A stretch of 30,031 nucleotides of DNA from an uncultured Prevotellaceae bacterium (GCA_937898675.1 CALEJB010000028.1:1-30031); one strand, 5' to 3'; shown: positions 7,884 through 16,093, counted from the first letter of the stretch. Numbers and translations: made by a program. Notes: generated by a model not told the origin, from the sequence alone.

Positions 7884-9212
7884 TCAGAAGTATTTGTCAA
7901 GTTTGTGAATCGCACCCTGCAGACAGAACACCACTACGTGATCACCGGCTTGGATGCGTGTGCTGCCGCCCACAAGCTGGCCTTTGCCATCGCGCACAAG
8001 TCCGGCAATTGTCATGTCGCGGCTTAACTTCAGGTCTTTGACATCGGCCTTGGTGGCTCGGTCGCCTTGCTCAACTATGACTTCAGCAACTTCGGCATCG
8101 GCCAGGGCAAGGCATTTGGCGTTGTCAACATCTGCGTCTAACAAAATTTGGTAGATGCGGCTTGATGCGAGCAGTTTCTTGTTGACAATCGTTCCGATGT
8201 TGAGCGATTCGGCCTCGTTGATATATAAGATATCTTCGACCTGTGCAATGGTTTTGGGTACGCCGTTGGCCTTGGCAATCAGGCATGCCATCATGTTTTC
8301 GGCACTGTTTTCGCCCAGGGCGACAAATGCGTCATAATGGCTGACGCTTTCTTCCTCGCTCAACTCGCTATCGCGGAAGTCACCCTGAACAATCTTGCAG
8401 TCGGGGTAGCGTTGCGCAAGCTCCTCACACCGTGCCGCACTTGGCTCAATGACCTTGATGTCGTATGACTTGCCCAAGCGTTTGATGAGTTGTTCGGCGA
8501 TGTCATTACCGCCCACGATGAGCACATTGTCCACATCGGTTTGCGTCTTCCCGCACACCTCTCTCACCTCGTCAATGTGGTCGCGAGTGGTGGCGATGTA
8601 GGCAATATCGTTCTCCAGGATGCGGTCGTCGCCGCGTGGGATAATGATTTCGCGGTCACGCTTGATGGCCGACACATGCAAGAAATGGCTCACGCTTGAC
8701 ACATCCTTGAGCATGTGGTTGACGATGCGGGCATTGGAGCGAATTTTCACCCCAACTACGATAAGTTCGCCGTCAAACAATTCAAACCAGTTTCTGGTCC
8801 ATGTGCGTTTGAGTGCGCTGGCAATTTCCTTGGCGGCAAGCATTTCGGGGTAAATGAGGTGGTCGATGCCGAGGCTGGTGAAATGTTCATGCCACTTCTT
8901 GTCAAAGAACTCGTCGTTATCGATGCGGGCAACCGTTTTTTTGACGCCCAGGCACTTGGCCATGTTGCATGCCAAGATATTGCGGGCCTCGTTGGGTGTC
9001 ACGGCAATGAACAGCTGGCATGAACCCACCTTAACGTAATTCAAGTCGCTGAATGAGATGGCACTGCCCTGGTGTGGGAGCATGTTGTAATTCTCAAGTA
9101 ACTGGAGCTTCTTGGCGTCAACGTCCATGACGGTGATTTCCTGCTCCTCGTTGCTGAGCATTTTGGCGAGATGAGTGCCGACTTCGCCGGCGCCTGCGAT
9201 AACAATCTTCAT
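7884..9212 (-). CDS. trkA: Trk system regulatory subunit TrkA (NAD-binding)
   Basis: A 442-aa cytosolic gating ring subunit of the Trk K+ transporter. It has two RCK_N/RCK_C modules. The first Rossmann loop is GAGEVGTH (residues 7-14) and the second is VLIVGGNDIAEQL, around residue 230. TrkA_C domains follow each, ending in the family-typical GDHVVVFCL. Nucleotide (NAD/ATP) binding by the Rossmann folds controls the TrkH channel. The ATG at 9212 gives the canonical MKIVIAGAGEVG start. It lies 20 nt after dxs and five bases before trkH. Confidence 0.95.
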   Translation of the reverse strand: MKIVIAGAGEVGTHLAKMLSNEEQEITVMDVDAKKLQLLENYNMLPHQGSAISFSDLNYVKVGSCQLFIAVTPNEARNILACNMAKCLGVKKTVARIDNDEFFDKKWHEHFTSLGIDHLIYPEMLAAKEIASALKRTWTRNWFELFDGELIVVGVKIRSNARIVNHMLKDVSSVSHFLHVSAIKRDREIIIPRGDDRILENDIAYIATTRDHIDEVREVCGKTQTDVDNVLIVGGNDIAEQLIKRLGKSYDIKVIEPSAARCEELAQRYPDCKIVQGDFRDSELSEEESVSHYDAFVALGENSAENMMACLIAKANGVPKTIAQVEDILYINEAESLNIGTIVNKKLLASSRIYQILLDADVDNAKCLALADAEVAEVIVEQGDRATKADVKDLKLSRDMTIAGLVRDGKGQLVGGSTRIQAGDHVVVFCLQGAIHKLDKYF

Positions 9213-9232
9213 GTCTTAACTTGATTTCTTGG

Positions 9233-11161
9233 TCATAATGGTTGGTTTCGGTCTTCAAGCATCTGCATGATGGCTTTTTCCAACGACTCGGCATCCATGC
9301 CGCAGCGTTGATACAACTGCGACACGGTTCCCTGGTGCACAAATTCGTCTTGAACGCCCAGCATTTTCAACTTTGTGCCCGTGCTGTGCAATGTGATCCA
9401 CTCGGCAACAGCCGTTCCCAAGCCGCCCATCACTGTGCCGTCTTCTATCGTGATGATGCTGTGATAACGGCTCGTGGCTTCCTGCAAGATGCCTTCATCA
9501 ATGGGCTTGAGATATATCATGTCATAATGGCCCACATTGACTCCGCGTTCGGCAAGACGCGTGATCACCTCAATGACCTCGTTGCCGATGTGCCCGATGC
9601 TCAACACTGCTACTCCGCTGCCCTCGGCCAACCTCTTGCCGTGGCCGACTGGCAATTCCGTCATCTCGTTTTTCCAATTTTCAATGACTCCCTTGCCGCG
9701 GGGATAACGGATGGCAAACGGGCCATTCCCTTCGAGCTGGGCCGTGTACATGAGGTTGCGCAGGGCATGTTCATTGATGGGTGACGCCACAACCATGCCA
9801 GGGATGCAGCGCAGGTATGCCAAGTCGAACAGGCCGTGATGTGTCACGCCGTCCTCGCCGACAATGCCGCCTCGGTCAATGCAGAAGGTGACGGGCAGTC
9901 CTTGGATGGCGACATCGTGTATGATAGAGTCATAGCCGCGTTGAAGAAATGTGCTGTAAATAGCGCAATATGGACGCATGCCGTCTTTGGCAAGTCCGCC
10001 GGCAAATGTGACGGCGTGTCCTTCGCTGATGCCTACGTCGAAGGCGCGCTCGGGCATAGCGTGCAACATTTTGTCCATCGATGTGCCACTGGGCATTGCG
10101 GCTGTGATGCCCACAATCTTATCGTTCTGCCGGGCAAGTTCAACCAGCGTCTCGCCGAAGACGTTTTGGTATTTGACAGGGCCGCTTTTGTTTCCCTTGA
10201 CCCGCTCACCGGTTGACTCGTCAAATTTGCCTGGCGCATGCCATGTGGCAGGGTCGGCTTCGGCTGGTGCGTAGCCTTTGCCCTTGACGGTGTGGACATG
10301 AACAAGCTTTGGCCCGGTCATGTCCTTGATCTCGCTGAATACCTTGACCAGACGTTTTACGTCGTGCCCGTCAAACAGGCCGAAGTAGCGGATGTTAAGG
10401 CCCTCAAAGATGTTTTGCTGGCCCGAGAGCAACGACTTCAGCGCATTGTTGAATCGCAGGATAAAGCCCTTGCGGTTGTCGTTGATGACATTGTGGCGGC
10501 GCAAGAACTGATAGGCCTTGTAGCGCACGTTGTTATAGCGCTTGGAGGTCTGCAGATTATTCATATAGCTGCTCAGCGAACCGACGTTGGCATCGATGGC
10601 CATATCGTTGTCGTTGAGCACGATAATCAGGTTGTTGGGGTTGGTGGCGGCGTTGTTGATGCCTTCAAACGCCAGGCCGCCGCTGATAGACGCGTCACCG
10701 ATGACGGCAATCACCTTGCGGCTCTCGTTGTGTTGCAGCTCGGCGGCGATAGACATGCCCAGGGCGACCGAAATCGAGTTAGACGCATGGCCGGCGATGA
10801 ACGTGTCGTATTCGCTCTCGCTGGGATTGGGGAAACCGCTCAGGCCTTCCATCTTGCGGTTGCCGTCAAAGCGGTCGCGTCGGCCGGTAAGAATCTTATG
10901 GGCATAGGCTTGGTGGCCGACGTCCCATACCAGCCGGTCGTCGGGCGTGTTGAACACATAGTGTAATGCCACGACAATCTCGACGGCGCCCATGCTGGAG
11001 GCAAAGTGCCCAGGATTGGAGGAGAGTTCATGTATCATAAATTGCCGCAGTTCTTGGCAAACGGCAGGCAGTTGGTCGATACCCAGCTTCCGCAGGTCGG
11101 CCGGGCTGTCGATTTCGGCAAGCAACGGACAATTATCTTTGATATATTGATTGTTGGTCAT
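9233..11161 (-). CDS. dxs: 1-deoxy-D-xylulose-5-phosphate synthase
   Basis: A 642-aa cytosolic thiamine-diphosphate enzyme that joins pyruvate and glyceraldehyde-3-phosphate into DXP, the entry step of the MEP isoprenoid pathway (also feeding thiamine and pyridoxal synthesis). It begins MTNNQYIKDNCPLLAEI, then NPGHFASSMGAVEIVVALHY with the catalytic-site His. The TPP/Mg motif is GDASISGG with N in NNLIIVLND, where many homologues have GDG. GHDVKRL, the pyrimidine-domain stretch AGGLAKDGMRPYCAIYSTF and the transketolase C domain follow. The length is standard. It sits 4 nt after a small membrane-protein gene and 20 nt before trkA. Confidence 0.96.
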   Translation of the reverse strand: MTNNQYIKDNCPLLAEIDSPADLRKLGIDQLPAVCQELRQFMIHELSSNPGHFASSMGAVEIVVALHYVFNTPDDRLVWDVGHQAYAHKILTGRRDRFDGNRKMEGLSGFPNPSESEYDTFIAGHASNSISVALGMSIAAELQHNESRKVIAVIGDASISGGLAFEGINNAATNPNNLIIVLNDNDMAIDANVGSLSSYMNNLQTSKRYNNVRYKAYQFLRRHNVINDNRKGFILRFNNALKSLLSGQQNIFEGLNIRYFGLFDGHDVKRLVKVFSEIKDMTGPKLVHVHTVKGKGYAPAEADPATWHAPGKFDESTGERVKGNKSGPVKYQNVFGETLVELARQNDKIVGITAAMPSGTSMDKMLHAMPERAFDVGISEGHAVTFAGGLAKDGMRPYCAIYSTFLQRGYDSIIHDVAIQGLPVTFCIDRGGIVGEDGVTHHGLFDLAYLRCIPGMVVASPINEHALRNLMYTAQLEGNGPFAIRYPRGKGVIENWKNEMTELPVGHGKRLAEGSGVAVLSIGHIGNEVIEVITRLAERGVNVGHYDMIYLKPIDEGILQEATSRYHSIITIEDGTVMGGLGTAVAEWITLHSTGTKLKMLGVQDEFVHQGTVSQLYQRCGMDAESLEKAIMQMLEDRNQPL

Positions 11162-11165
11162 GGAA

Positions 11166-11342
11166 TCAGTCTTTTTTTCTCACATATTTCTTGTAGAGCG
11201 GTACAAAGACGACAATGCCCGATGCCACTATGGTGAAAATCAGCATGAAATCAATGCGGGCGGCACGAGTGATCAACAGCCAGCACAATCCAAGCCATAG
11301 GAGCAGGATGCACACGAAACGGATCATATTTCCTGTAGTCAT
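11166..11342 (-). CDS. Small two-helix membrane protein, unknown function
   Basis: A 58-aa protein. Two hydrophobic helices are visible: FVCILLLWLGLCWLLI and DFMLIFTIVASGIVVFVPL. A short charged turn (TRAARI) separates them, and the tail is strongly basic (YKKYVRKKD), which would lie in the cytoplasm with both ends inside. An upstream in-frame TTG at 11378 overlaps the promoter -7 box, so the ATG at 11342 is the start. The stop is only four bases from the dxs start, so it heads the dxs-trkA-trkH operon. I do not recognise a named family. Confidence 0.7.
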   Translation of the reverse strand: MTTGNMIRFVCILLLWLGLCWLLITRAARIDFMLIFTIVASGIVVFVPLYKKYVRKKD

Positions 11343-11375
11343 AGCCAGTCGTCGTTTTGTCTTTATATCAACTTG

Positions 11376-11383
11376 CAAAATTA
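11376..11383 (-). promoter_or_regulatory. Candidate -7 box of the small-ORF/dxs/trkAH operon
   Basis: The minus strand reads TAATTTTG, an exact TAnnTTTG match, about 34 nt upstream of the ATG at 11342. No strong TTG element is seen 19-20 bp upstream of it. Confidence 0.5.
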
Positions 11384-11430
11384 GTGATTATTTCCCAATT
11401 CACCACTTTTATCGGAATATTTCACGCTAA

Positions 11431-11476
11431 TAATTATAAAACGGGCGCGCGCCGCCTGAAATGGTCGACGCGCGCC
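11431..11476 (-). terminator. GC-rich terminator hairpin after the C10 peptidase gene
   Basis: GGCGCGCG (11444-11451) pairs perfectly with CGCGCGCC (11469-11476) around a 17-nt loop, 38 nt downstream of the peptidase stop. On the minus strand the stem is followed by CGTTTTATAATTATT, a T-rich tail. The very high GC of the stem stands out in an AT-rich spacer. Confidence 0.6.
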
Positions 11477-11514
11477 TGAATGATAATGTGGTGACAAATG
11501 ACTTGTTATGTCAA

Positions 11515-13173
11515 TTAATTGCCATTGATAAGATGGTCGATCACGATAGAAATGTCCGATACGTCGAGTACACGGTATTTCCCATTAAGCAACCAGTCGA
11601 TAATACTTGATATATCACTCACGTCATAGCTGTCGGCGTATTTTGCTGTGTGGCCAATCACCTGCAGCTTGCTGGCTGCGGCATTGATTGCGGTAAGCTT
11701 GCTGGCATCGGTGGTGTAGTAATACAGTTTGAGGTCATAGGTGCCGGCGGCCAGGTTGGCAGGCAGGACAATAGCACCGTTGACGGTGCTGCCGGGCTGG
11801 AAATTGACTACGGTGACCTTGACGGCTTCGCTTTGAGCAACCATATTGCCATTGGCATCGGTCAAGGCATACACAAAGTTGATGTTCTTGCTGGTGGAGC
11901 TGACGTTAACGTTTGCGGCTTCAGTCGCGAGAGATTCTCCCAGGGGCATGAGATACCTGCTGGCATCAAGGCTTGAGGCTGAGACAGTGGTGTGCACGGG
12001 CGGCTCAAGGCCGATGATCATCTCGTGGCCAGATGAGAAGTGTAGGGTAGAGCCGTCACGGTGCAGCACGTTGAGTGCGGTGTGGGCATAATAGCCGTCG
12101 CCAGTGCCATACCAGCCCCAGTTCACGTGATACAGGCCATCGCTGTTATAACCGTCAAGGATAAATGCGTGGCCGCCCTCGCTCGGGTCATCGGCAGAGT
12201 ATAGCACGGGGCGACCGGCGTCAAACTCGTTGTTAAGCATTTGCGACCACTCGTCATTGGTGTAGCCGCTTCCCCAATAGCTGCTTTTTGAGACCAGTTC
12301 GGCGCTGGACTTGTAACCAAAGGTGTTGACCATGGCATCATACTGGTCGTCGGTGTATGCGCCGCTGCCGTCAGGACTGTAACTCATGTAAACGGCCTGG
12401 CCGCAGTAGCGCGACAGCTTGGCCACAGCCTGGGCCTGCTCGTCGGTGTAGTCGAGCTGAACCAGCTCGCTGTTGGCCCAGTCCCACTCGCAATAGGTGT
12501 CGAGCATTTTGTCATATTCAAAGGTCGTGGCTTGCAGTCCGGGGACACGGCCATAGCCCCAGTAGTCATAGTACGACGAGATGGCATCGCACGATGTGGG
12601 GTATTTCCAGTAATACATCACTTGGGCCATGGCAGTTGCCACGCAACCCACAACGCAGTATTCGCCGCTCTGCTTGGGACACTGCAGAAAATAAGGCATT
12701 TCCTGACCCCATGTGGTGGTCAGCAGCGGCCCCACGCTGCCGCCTGACTGAGGCTTGGGGGCTGCAATCAGGTCGCCTTTGGTGTCCTTCTGCAGGTACT
12801 CGATTTCCATGCGGTAGCTGTCGAGCATTTCTTTGAGGTTGACAGGCAGATTGTTAAAGTCGAGGCGGCCTTTGTCGCTGTAGCCCAGCACCTGGGTAGC
12901 GCGGTCCTCGCCGGCGATGATGATAAACCCGCCGCCGTCAATGTTGAAAACATAGTAGGCCGAAGCTTGCGCGTCAACGCTCGACGGCTCAGCGTGAGCC
13001 AGCCTCAGACTTGACATTGAAGGCGCGCGCAGCGAGCCTGCCGCATGGCGGTTGAGATAGTTGCTGGCTAACGAGCGTGCTGCATTGGCATCCACGTTGC
13101 CGGCACTGGCTGTCATTGCCATCGAGGCTATTGCCGCCAGTGCAAATGAACTCATTAATTTCTTGATGTTCAT
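11515..13173 (-). CDS. Secreted C10 (streptopain/interpain-like) cysteine peptidase with dockerin-like tail
   Basis: A 552-aa secreted cysteine protease. A signal peptide (MNIKKLMSSFALAAIASMAM, ending TASA) is followed by an inhibitory propeptide of the Spi type (about 25-145, with AYYVFNIDGGGFIIIAGED). The papain-like catalytic domain has Cys177 in GCVATAMAQVMYYW, His335 in GGHAFILDGY and Trp352 in HVNWGWYG, all as in SpeB and interpain A. An Ig-like region (about 400-505) follows. The last 45 residues hold two tandem copies of a DVSDIS..IDxLxNG helix, like the helical part of dockerin type I but without the DxNGDG calcium loops. The ATG at 13173 is chosen because the signal peptide begins there. 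It is monocistronic, with promoter and terminator on either side. Confidence 0.9.
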   Translation of the reverse strand: MNIKKLMSSFALAAIASMAMTASAGNVDANAARSLASNYLNRHAAGSLRAPSMSSLRLAHAEPSSVDAQASAYYVFNIDGGGFIIIAGEDRATQVLGYSDKGRLDFNNLPVNLKEMLDSYRMEIEYLQKDTKGDLIAAPKPQSGGSVGPLLTTTWGQEMPYFLQCPKQSGEYCVVGCVATAMAQVMYYWKYPTSCDAISSYYDYWGYGRVPGLQATTFEYDKMLDTYCEWDWANSELVQLDYTDEQAQAVAKLSRYCGQAVYMSYSPDGSGAYTDDQYDAMVNTFGYKSSAELVSKSSYWGSGYTNDEWSQMLNNEFDAGRPVLYSADDPSEGGHAFILDGYNSDGLYHVNWGWYGTGDGYYAHTALNVLHRDGSTLHFSSGHEMIIGLEPPVHTTVSASSLDASRYLMPLGESLATEAANVNVSSTSKNINFVYALTDANGNMVAQSEAVKVTVVNFQPGSTVNGAIVLPANLAAGTYDLKLYYYTTDASKLTAINAAASKLQVIGHTAKYADSYDVSDISSIIDWLLNGKYRVLDVSDISIVIDHLINGN

Positions 13174-13277
13174 AACATGTAGTTTTAATTTATTTGTATA
13201 TAATGATTGATGAAATGTGCCAATCAATAGCTGTTGAAACAATGTCCAACATGGGTGTTACCCGTTGATGATGCGGG

Positions 13278-13285
13278 CAAAATTA
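13278..13285 (-). promoter_or_regulatory. Candidate -7 box of the C10 peptidase gene
   Basis: The minus strand reads TAATTTTG (TAnnTTTG). The implied transcription start near 13271 gives a 5' leader of about 98 nt. A CCCG/CGGG inverted repeat (13261-13277) overlaps the start site and could be regulatory. No clear -33 TTG is seen. Confidence 0.45.
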
Positions 13286-13412
13286 GTAACAATTTTTTAA
13301 ATAATGAATATACGCATCAAAATTCGCAAAAATATTACAGATATTACGCTTAATTGCTGCTCCAGCACTCGTGCACAAAAAAAGCAGGAATATCAGCCCC
13401 GGGATTTGATGA

Positions 13413-13444
13413 TAAATAAAAAAGCGACTGAGTAACAGCCGCTT
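13413..13444 (-). terminator. Intrinsic terminator downstream of tRNA-Ala
   Basis: On the minus strand AAGCGGCTG (13444-13436), loop TTACT, then CAGTCGCTT (13430-13422), a nine-base-pair stem with one G-U pair, runs straight into TTTTTTATTTATC. It lies 14 nt beyond the tRNA 3' end. Confidence 0.75.
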
Positions 13445-13457
13445 AAAGTAAGGTCTG

Positions 13458-13530
13458 TGGAGTATAGCAGACTCGAACTGCTCACCTCAACACTGCCAGT
13501 GTTGCGCTCTACCGGATGAGCTAATACCCC
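13458..13530 (-). tRNA. tRNA-Ala(GGC)
   Basis: 73 nt. The acceptor stem GGGGTAT/ATACTCC contains the G3-U70 pair that identifies alanine tRNAs, followed by discriminator A. The D arm TAGCTC...GAGC, anticodon loop CTGGCAG with anticodon GGC (13497-13495), and T arm AGCAGTTCGAGTCTGCT are intact. CCA is not encoded (CAG follows), so CCA would be added after processing. Confidence 0.95.
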
Positions 13531-13540
13531 AAAAGCGTTG

Positions 13541-13571
13541 CAAAGGTACATCATTTTCTGAAACTGACAAA
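13541..13571 (-). promoter_or_regulatory. Promoter of tRNA-Ala
   Basis: On the minus strand TTTG (13571-13568), a 19-bp spacer and TACCTTTG (13548-13541) match the Bacteroidetes consensus TTTG-N19-TAnnTTTG exactly. The start would lie within about 10 nt of the mature tRNA. Confidence 0.8.
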
Positions 13572-13795
13572 TTTTTGGGAAACATTTTTTTTCATGAATT
13601 TCTGCTTGATGTGATTCAATGCCGCCGTGAAACAGCTCTGTGATATTCAGTTTATAGTGTAACTGTTTTATATATAGTGAGATGTGGAGTATTAAGCGAC
13701 CTCTGCGCTATCATGTTTTATTTTTGCCTATGTGCAATTTGAAATCATGAATATTAGATAATATTCCCGTGATGCTGAAAAATCAGTCAAAAAAC
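13572..13795. other. Intergenic region between divergent tRNA promoters, no gene seen
   Basis: About 225 AT-rich bases without a supported ORF. A lone TATTTTTG (-7-like) is at 13719-13726 on plus, without a matching TTG; it could fire into the tRNA pair or into an unannotated small RNA. No tRNA fold, direct repeat or integrase remnant was recognised. Confidence 0.5.
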
Positions 13796-13826
13796 TTGCA
13801 TAAAACGAATGTTGGCAGTAATTTTG
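13796..13826 (+). promoter_or_regulatory. Promoter of the tRNA-Ser/tRNA-Arg transcript
   Basis: TTG (13796-13798), a 20-bp spacer and TAATTTTG (13819-13826), an exact TAnnTTTG box. The start would be near 13833, about 45 nt before tRNA-Ser. Confidence 0.75.
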
Positions 13827-13877
13827 CAACCCAAATGAGCGAGCATACCGATTCGTCAAGAACAAAGGCTTGCTTTC

Positions 13878-13963
13878 GGAGAGATGGCAGAGTGGTCGAA
13901 TGCGGCGGTCTTGAAAACCGTTGAGGCTAACTACCTCCAGGGGTTCGAATCCCTTTCTCTCCG
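13878..13963 (+). tRNA. tRNA-Ser(TGA)
   Basis: 86 nt, a class II tRNA. The acceptor GGAGAGA pairs with TCTCTCC, followed by discriminator G as expected for serine. The anticodon loop CTTGAAA gives anticodon TGA. A long variable arm (TGAGGCTAACTACCTC) and T arm AGGGGTTCGAATCCCTT are present. CCA is not encoded. It is followed by CTTTTTTTTA, a possible processing or partial termination site before tRNA-Arg. Confidence 0.96.
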
Positions 13964-14000
13964 CTTTTTTTTACCCAAAAGGGTGAAAATCAAGCACGAT

Positions 14001-14074
14001 GGTTCCGTAGCTCAGCTGGATAGAGCAACAGCCTTCTAAGCTGTGGGTCCTGGGTTCGAGTCCCAGCGGAATCA
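14001..14074 (+). tRNA. tRNA-Arg(TCT)
   Basis: 74 nt. The acceptor GGTTCCG pairs with CGGAATC (one G-U), discriminator A. D arm TAGCTCAGCTGGATAGAGC, anticodon loop CTTCTAA with anticodon TCT (14035-14037) reading AGA, and T arm CTGGGTTCGAGTCCCAG are intact. CCA is not encoded. Same strand as tRNA-Ser, 37 nt apart, so probably one primary transcript. Confidence 0.96.
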
Positions 14075-14083
14075 CAAAGCATG

Positions 14084-14133
14084 AAAAGCGCTGAATTTCA
14101 ATTATAAAATATTGAAATCCAGCGCTTTTTTTT
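14084..14133. terminator. Strong bidirectional terminator between tRNA-Arg and the ABC operon
   Basis: AGCGCTG-A-ATTTCAAT pairs with ATTGAAAT-C-CAGCGCT, about 15 bp with one internal mismatch, flanked by AAAA on the left and eight T on the right. It ends the tRNA transcript on plus and, through the A tract on minus, can also end the convergent ABC transporter transcript. Confidence 0.85.
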
Positions 14134-14185
14134 GATTATACCTGCCAATACAAGGGTTTTGCCCATCATCGGCAATGGTGGGCTG

Positions 14186-16093
14186 TTAACTGGCAATTTC
14201 GCCGCCGGTGTACAGCTGGTAGTACTTGCCGCGGGCGGCCAACAGTTCGTCATGGGTGCCGCGCTCGATAATGCGTCCCTTTTCCAACACAATGATGCAG
14301 TCGCTGTTGCGCACGGTGGACAGGCGATGGGCGATGACAAAGGTGGTGCGGCCCTGCATGAGCGAATCCATGCCGCGCTGCACGAGCGTCTCGGTGCGGG
14401 TGTCGATACTGCTCGTGGCCTCGTCGAGGATGAGCATGGGCGGGTCGGCGACTGCAGCGCGGGCAATGGCAAGCAACTGGCGCTCGCCCTGGCTGAGGTT
14501 GCCGCCGTCGGCGTTGAGGATGGTCTGGTATCCGTTGCTCAAGCGCCTGATGAAACCATCGGCGTTGACGAGTTTGGCAGCCTCGATGCAGTCTTGGTCA
14601 CTGGCGTCAAGACGGCCATAACGAATGTTGTCCATCACGGTGCCTGTGAACAAGCGCGTCTCTTGCAGCACCATGCCCAGGCTGTGGCGCAGGTCATCCT
14701 TGGCAATGTCATTGACGCTGATGCCGTCGATGAGGATTTTGCCGTCCTGGATGTCGTAGAAGCGGTTAATCAGGTTGGTGATGGTTGTCTTGCCGGCGCC
14801 TGTGCCGCCCACAAACGCGATTTTCTGGTCGGGCATGGCATCAATGTCGATGTCGAACAGCACCTGCTTGTCGTCGGTGTAGCCAAAGTCCACATTATTG
14901 AGTTTCACGCCGCCGTTGACTTGGCGGTAGGCGAAGGTGCCATCGGGCTGCGGAATCTTCCAAGCCCACACGCCAGTGCGCTGCTTGCAGGGTACGAGCA
15001 TGCCGCGTCCGTCGTGCCCGGCGTTGACCATAGTGACCTTGCCCTCGTCGGCCTCGACCTGCTGGTCGAGAATCTTGAAGATGCGGTCGGCACCCACCGA
15101 GGCGTTGAGCACGCTGTTGATCTCCTGGCTGACGCTGGCGATGGGACGGGCAAAGCTCTTGTTTAATGTGAGAAATGCAACAAGCGTTCCCAGCGTCATG
15201 TCGGTGTGGCCGCTGATGATGAGGGCGGCGCCCAGCACGCCCAGCAACACGTAACTCAAGTGTCCCAGGTTGCCGTTGACGGGCATGACAATGTTGCCGA
15301 TGCGGTTGGCATCGTAGGTGTTGCTGCGCAATTGCTCGTTGATGGTCTCGAATTGCTCGATGGCTTTGTCCTCGTGGCAGAAGATTTTAACTACCTTTTG
15401 CCCGGTCATCATCTCCTCAATAAATCCGTTGACCTCGGCCAGCTTTTGCTGCTGGACACGGAAGTGCTTGCGTGAGCGTTTGCCCAGATAGGTTGTTGAC
15501 CATGCCATAATAAGCGCCATCACAATAGATAGAATGGTCATGGGCACGCTCATCGCAATCATGCTGGCAAAGGTGATGGCCAGCGTGATGAGCGAGTTGA
15601 AGGCCTGGGGCAGACTGTTGCTAATCATTTGGCGCAATGTGTCCACATCGTTGGTGTAGGATGACATTACGTTGCCATGTGAATTACTGTCAAAAAACTT
15701 GATGGGCAACGATTGCATGTGTTCAAACATGCTCTTGCGCAATTTGAGCATTGTTCCTTGTCCCACGTTGATAATCAGGCGACTATGCAGGTATGAGCAT
15801 AGCGCGCCGAAGGCAAGCACAATGCCAAGGACAACGAGCGTTCTTGCCAGGGGGCTGTAGTTGGGGTGCGCTTGGCCCATCAACGGGGTGATAAAGTCAT
15901 CGATGAGCGAACGGGTAAATAGGGTAGAGGCGAGGGTCGTGCACGATGTTACAACGATGCACCCCGCCACAGCGAGAAACGAGAACTTGTAGTTCTTCAT
16001 CACAAAGGCTAACAGCCTCAACAGGGTACTCTTCTTGTCCACACCCGTTGCGTCCATAACGACGTTTCGTCCAGGTCCTCCAGGCATTCTCAT
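14186..16093 (-). CDS. ABC exporter half-transporter, catalytically complete subunit
   Basis: A 635-aa type IV ABC exporter half: a basic, glycine-rich start, a six-helix membrane domain (about 30-325), then the ATPase. Walker A GGTGAGKT (429-436), Q-loop Gln477, signature LSQGE (533-537), Walker B LILDE with catalytic Glu558, and switch His589 in FVIAHR are all present. A roughly 40-residue insert (about 352-392, containing KQRTGVWAWKIPQPDG) lies between membrane domain and ATPase. Its ATG overlaps the stop of the upstream half (ATGA), so the two are translationally coupled and should form a heterodimer. The substrate is unknown; drug or lipid export is usual for the class. Confidence 0.92.
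   Translation of the reverse strand: MRMPGGPGRNVVMDATGVDKKSTLLRLLAFVMKNYKFSFLAVAGCIVVTSCTTLASTLFTRSLIDDFITPLMGQAHPNYSPLARTLVVLGIVLAFGALCSYLHSRLIINVGQGTMLKLRKSMFEHMQSLPIKFFDSNSHGNVMSSYTNDVDTLRQMISNSLPQAFNSLITLAITFASMIAMSVPMTILSIVMALIMAWSTTYLGKRSRKHFRVQQQKLAEVNGFIEEMMTGQKVVKIFCHEDKAIEQFETINEQLRSNTYDANRIGNIVMPVNGNLGHLSYVLLGVLGAALIISGHTDMTLGTLVAFLTLNKSFARPIASVSQEINSVLNASVGADRIFKILDQQVEADEGKVTMVNAGHDGRGMLVPCKQRTGVWAWKIPQPDGTFAYRQVNGGVKLNNVDFGYTDDKQVLFDIDIDAMPDQKIAFVGGTGAGKTTITNLINRFYDIQDGKILIDGISVNDIAKDDLRHSLGMVLQETRLFTGTVMDNIRYGRLDASDQDCIEAAKLVNADGFIRRLSNGYQTILNADGGNLSQGERQLLAIARAAVADPPMLILDEATSSIDTRTETLVQRGMDSLMQGRTTFVIAHRLSTVRNSDCIIVLEKGRIIERGTHDELLAARGKYYQLYTGGEIAS

Noticed and set aside
13878..14133. 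tRNA pair as an integration (att) site
   Set aside because: No integrase, no duplicated tRNA 3' end and no direct repeats were seen nearby; flanking genes look like core genome.
14132..15166. A 344-codon plus-strand open frame opposite the ABC exporter
   Set aside because: It is antisense to a clear ABC ATPase, has no recognisable domain, and its valine/alanine/histidine-rich composition is typical of a shadow frame of GC-rich coding DNA. Same for the long plus-strand frames opposite dxs (10238-10966), lepA (21426-22274) and dnaE (27789-28451).
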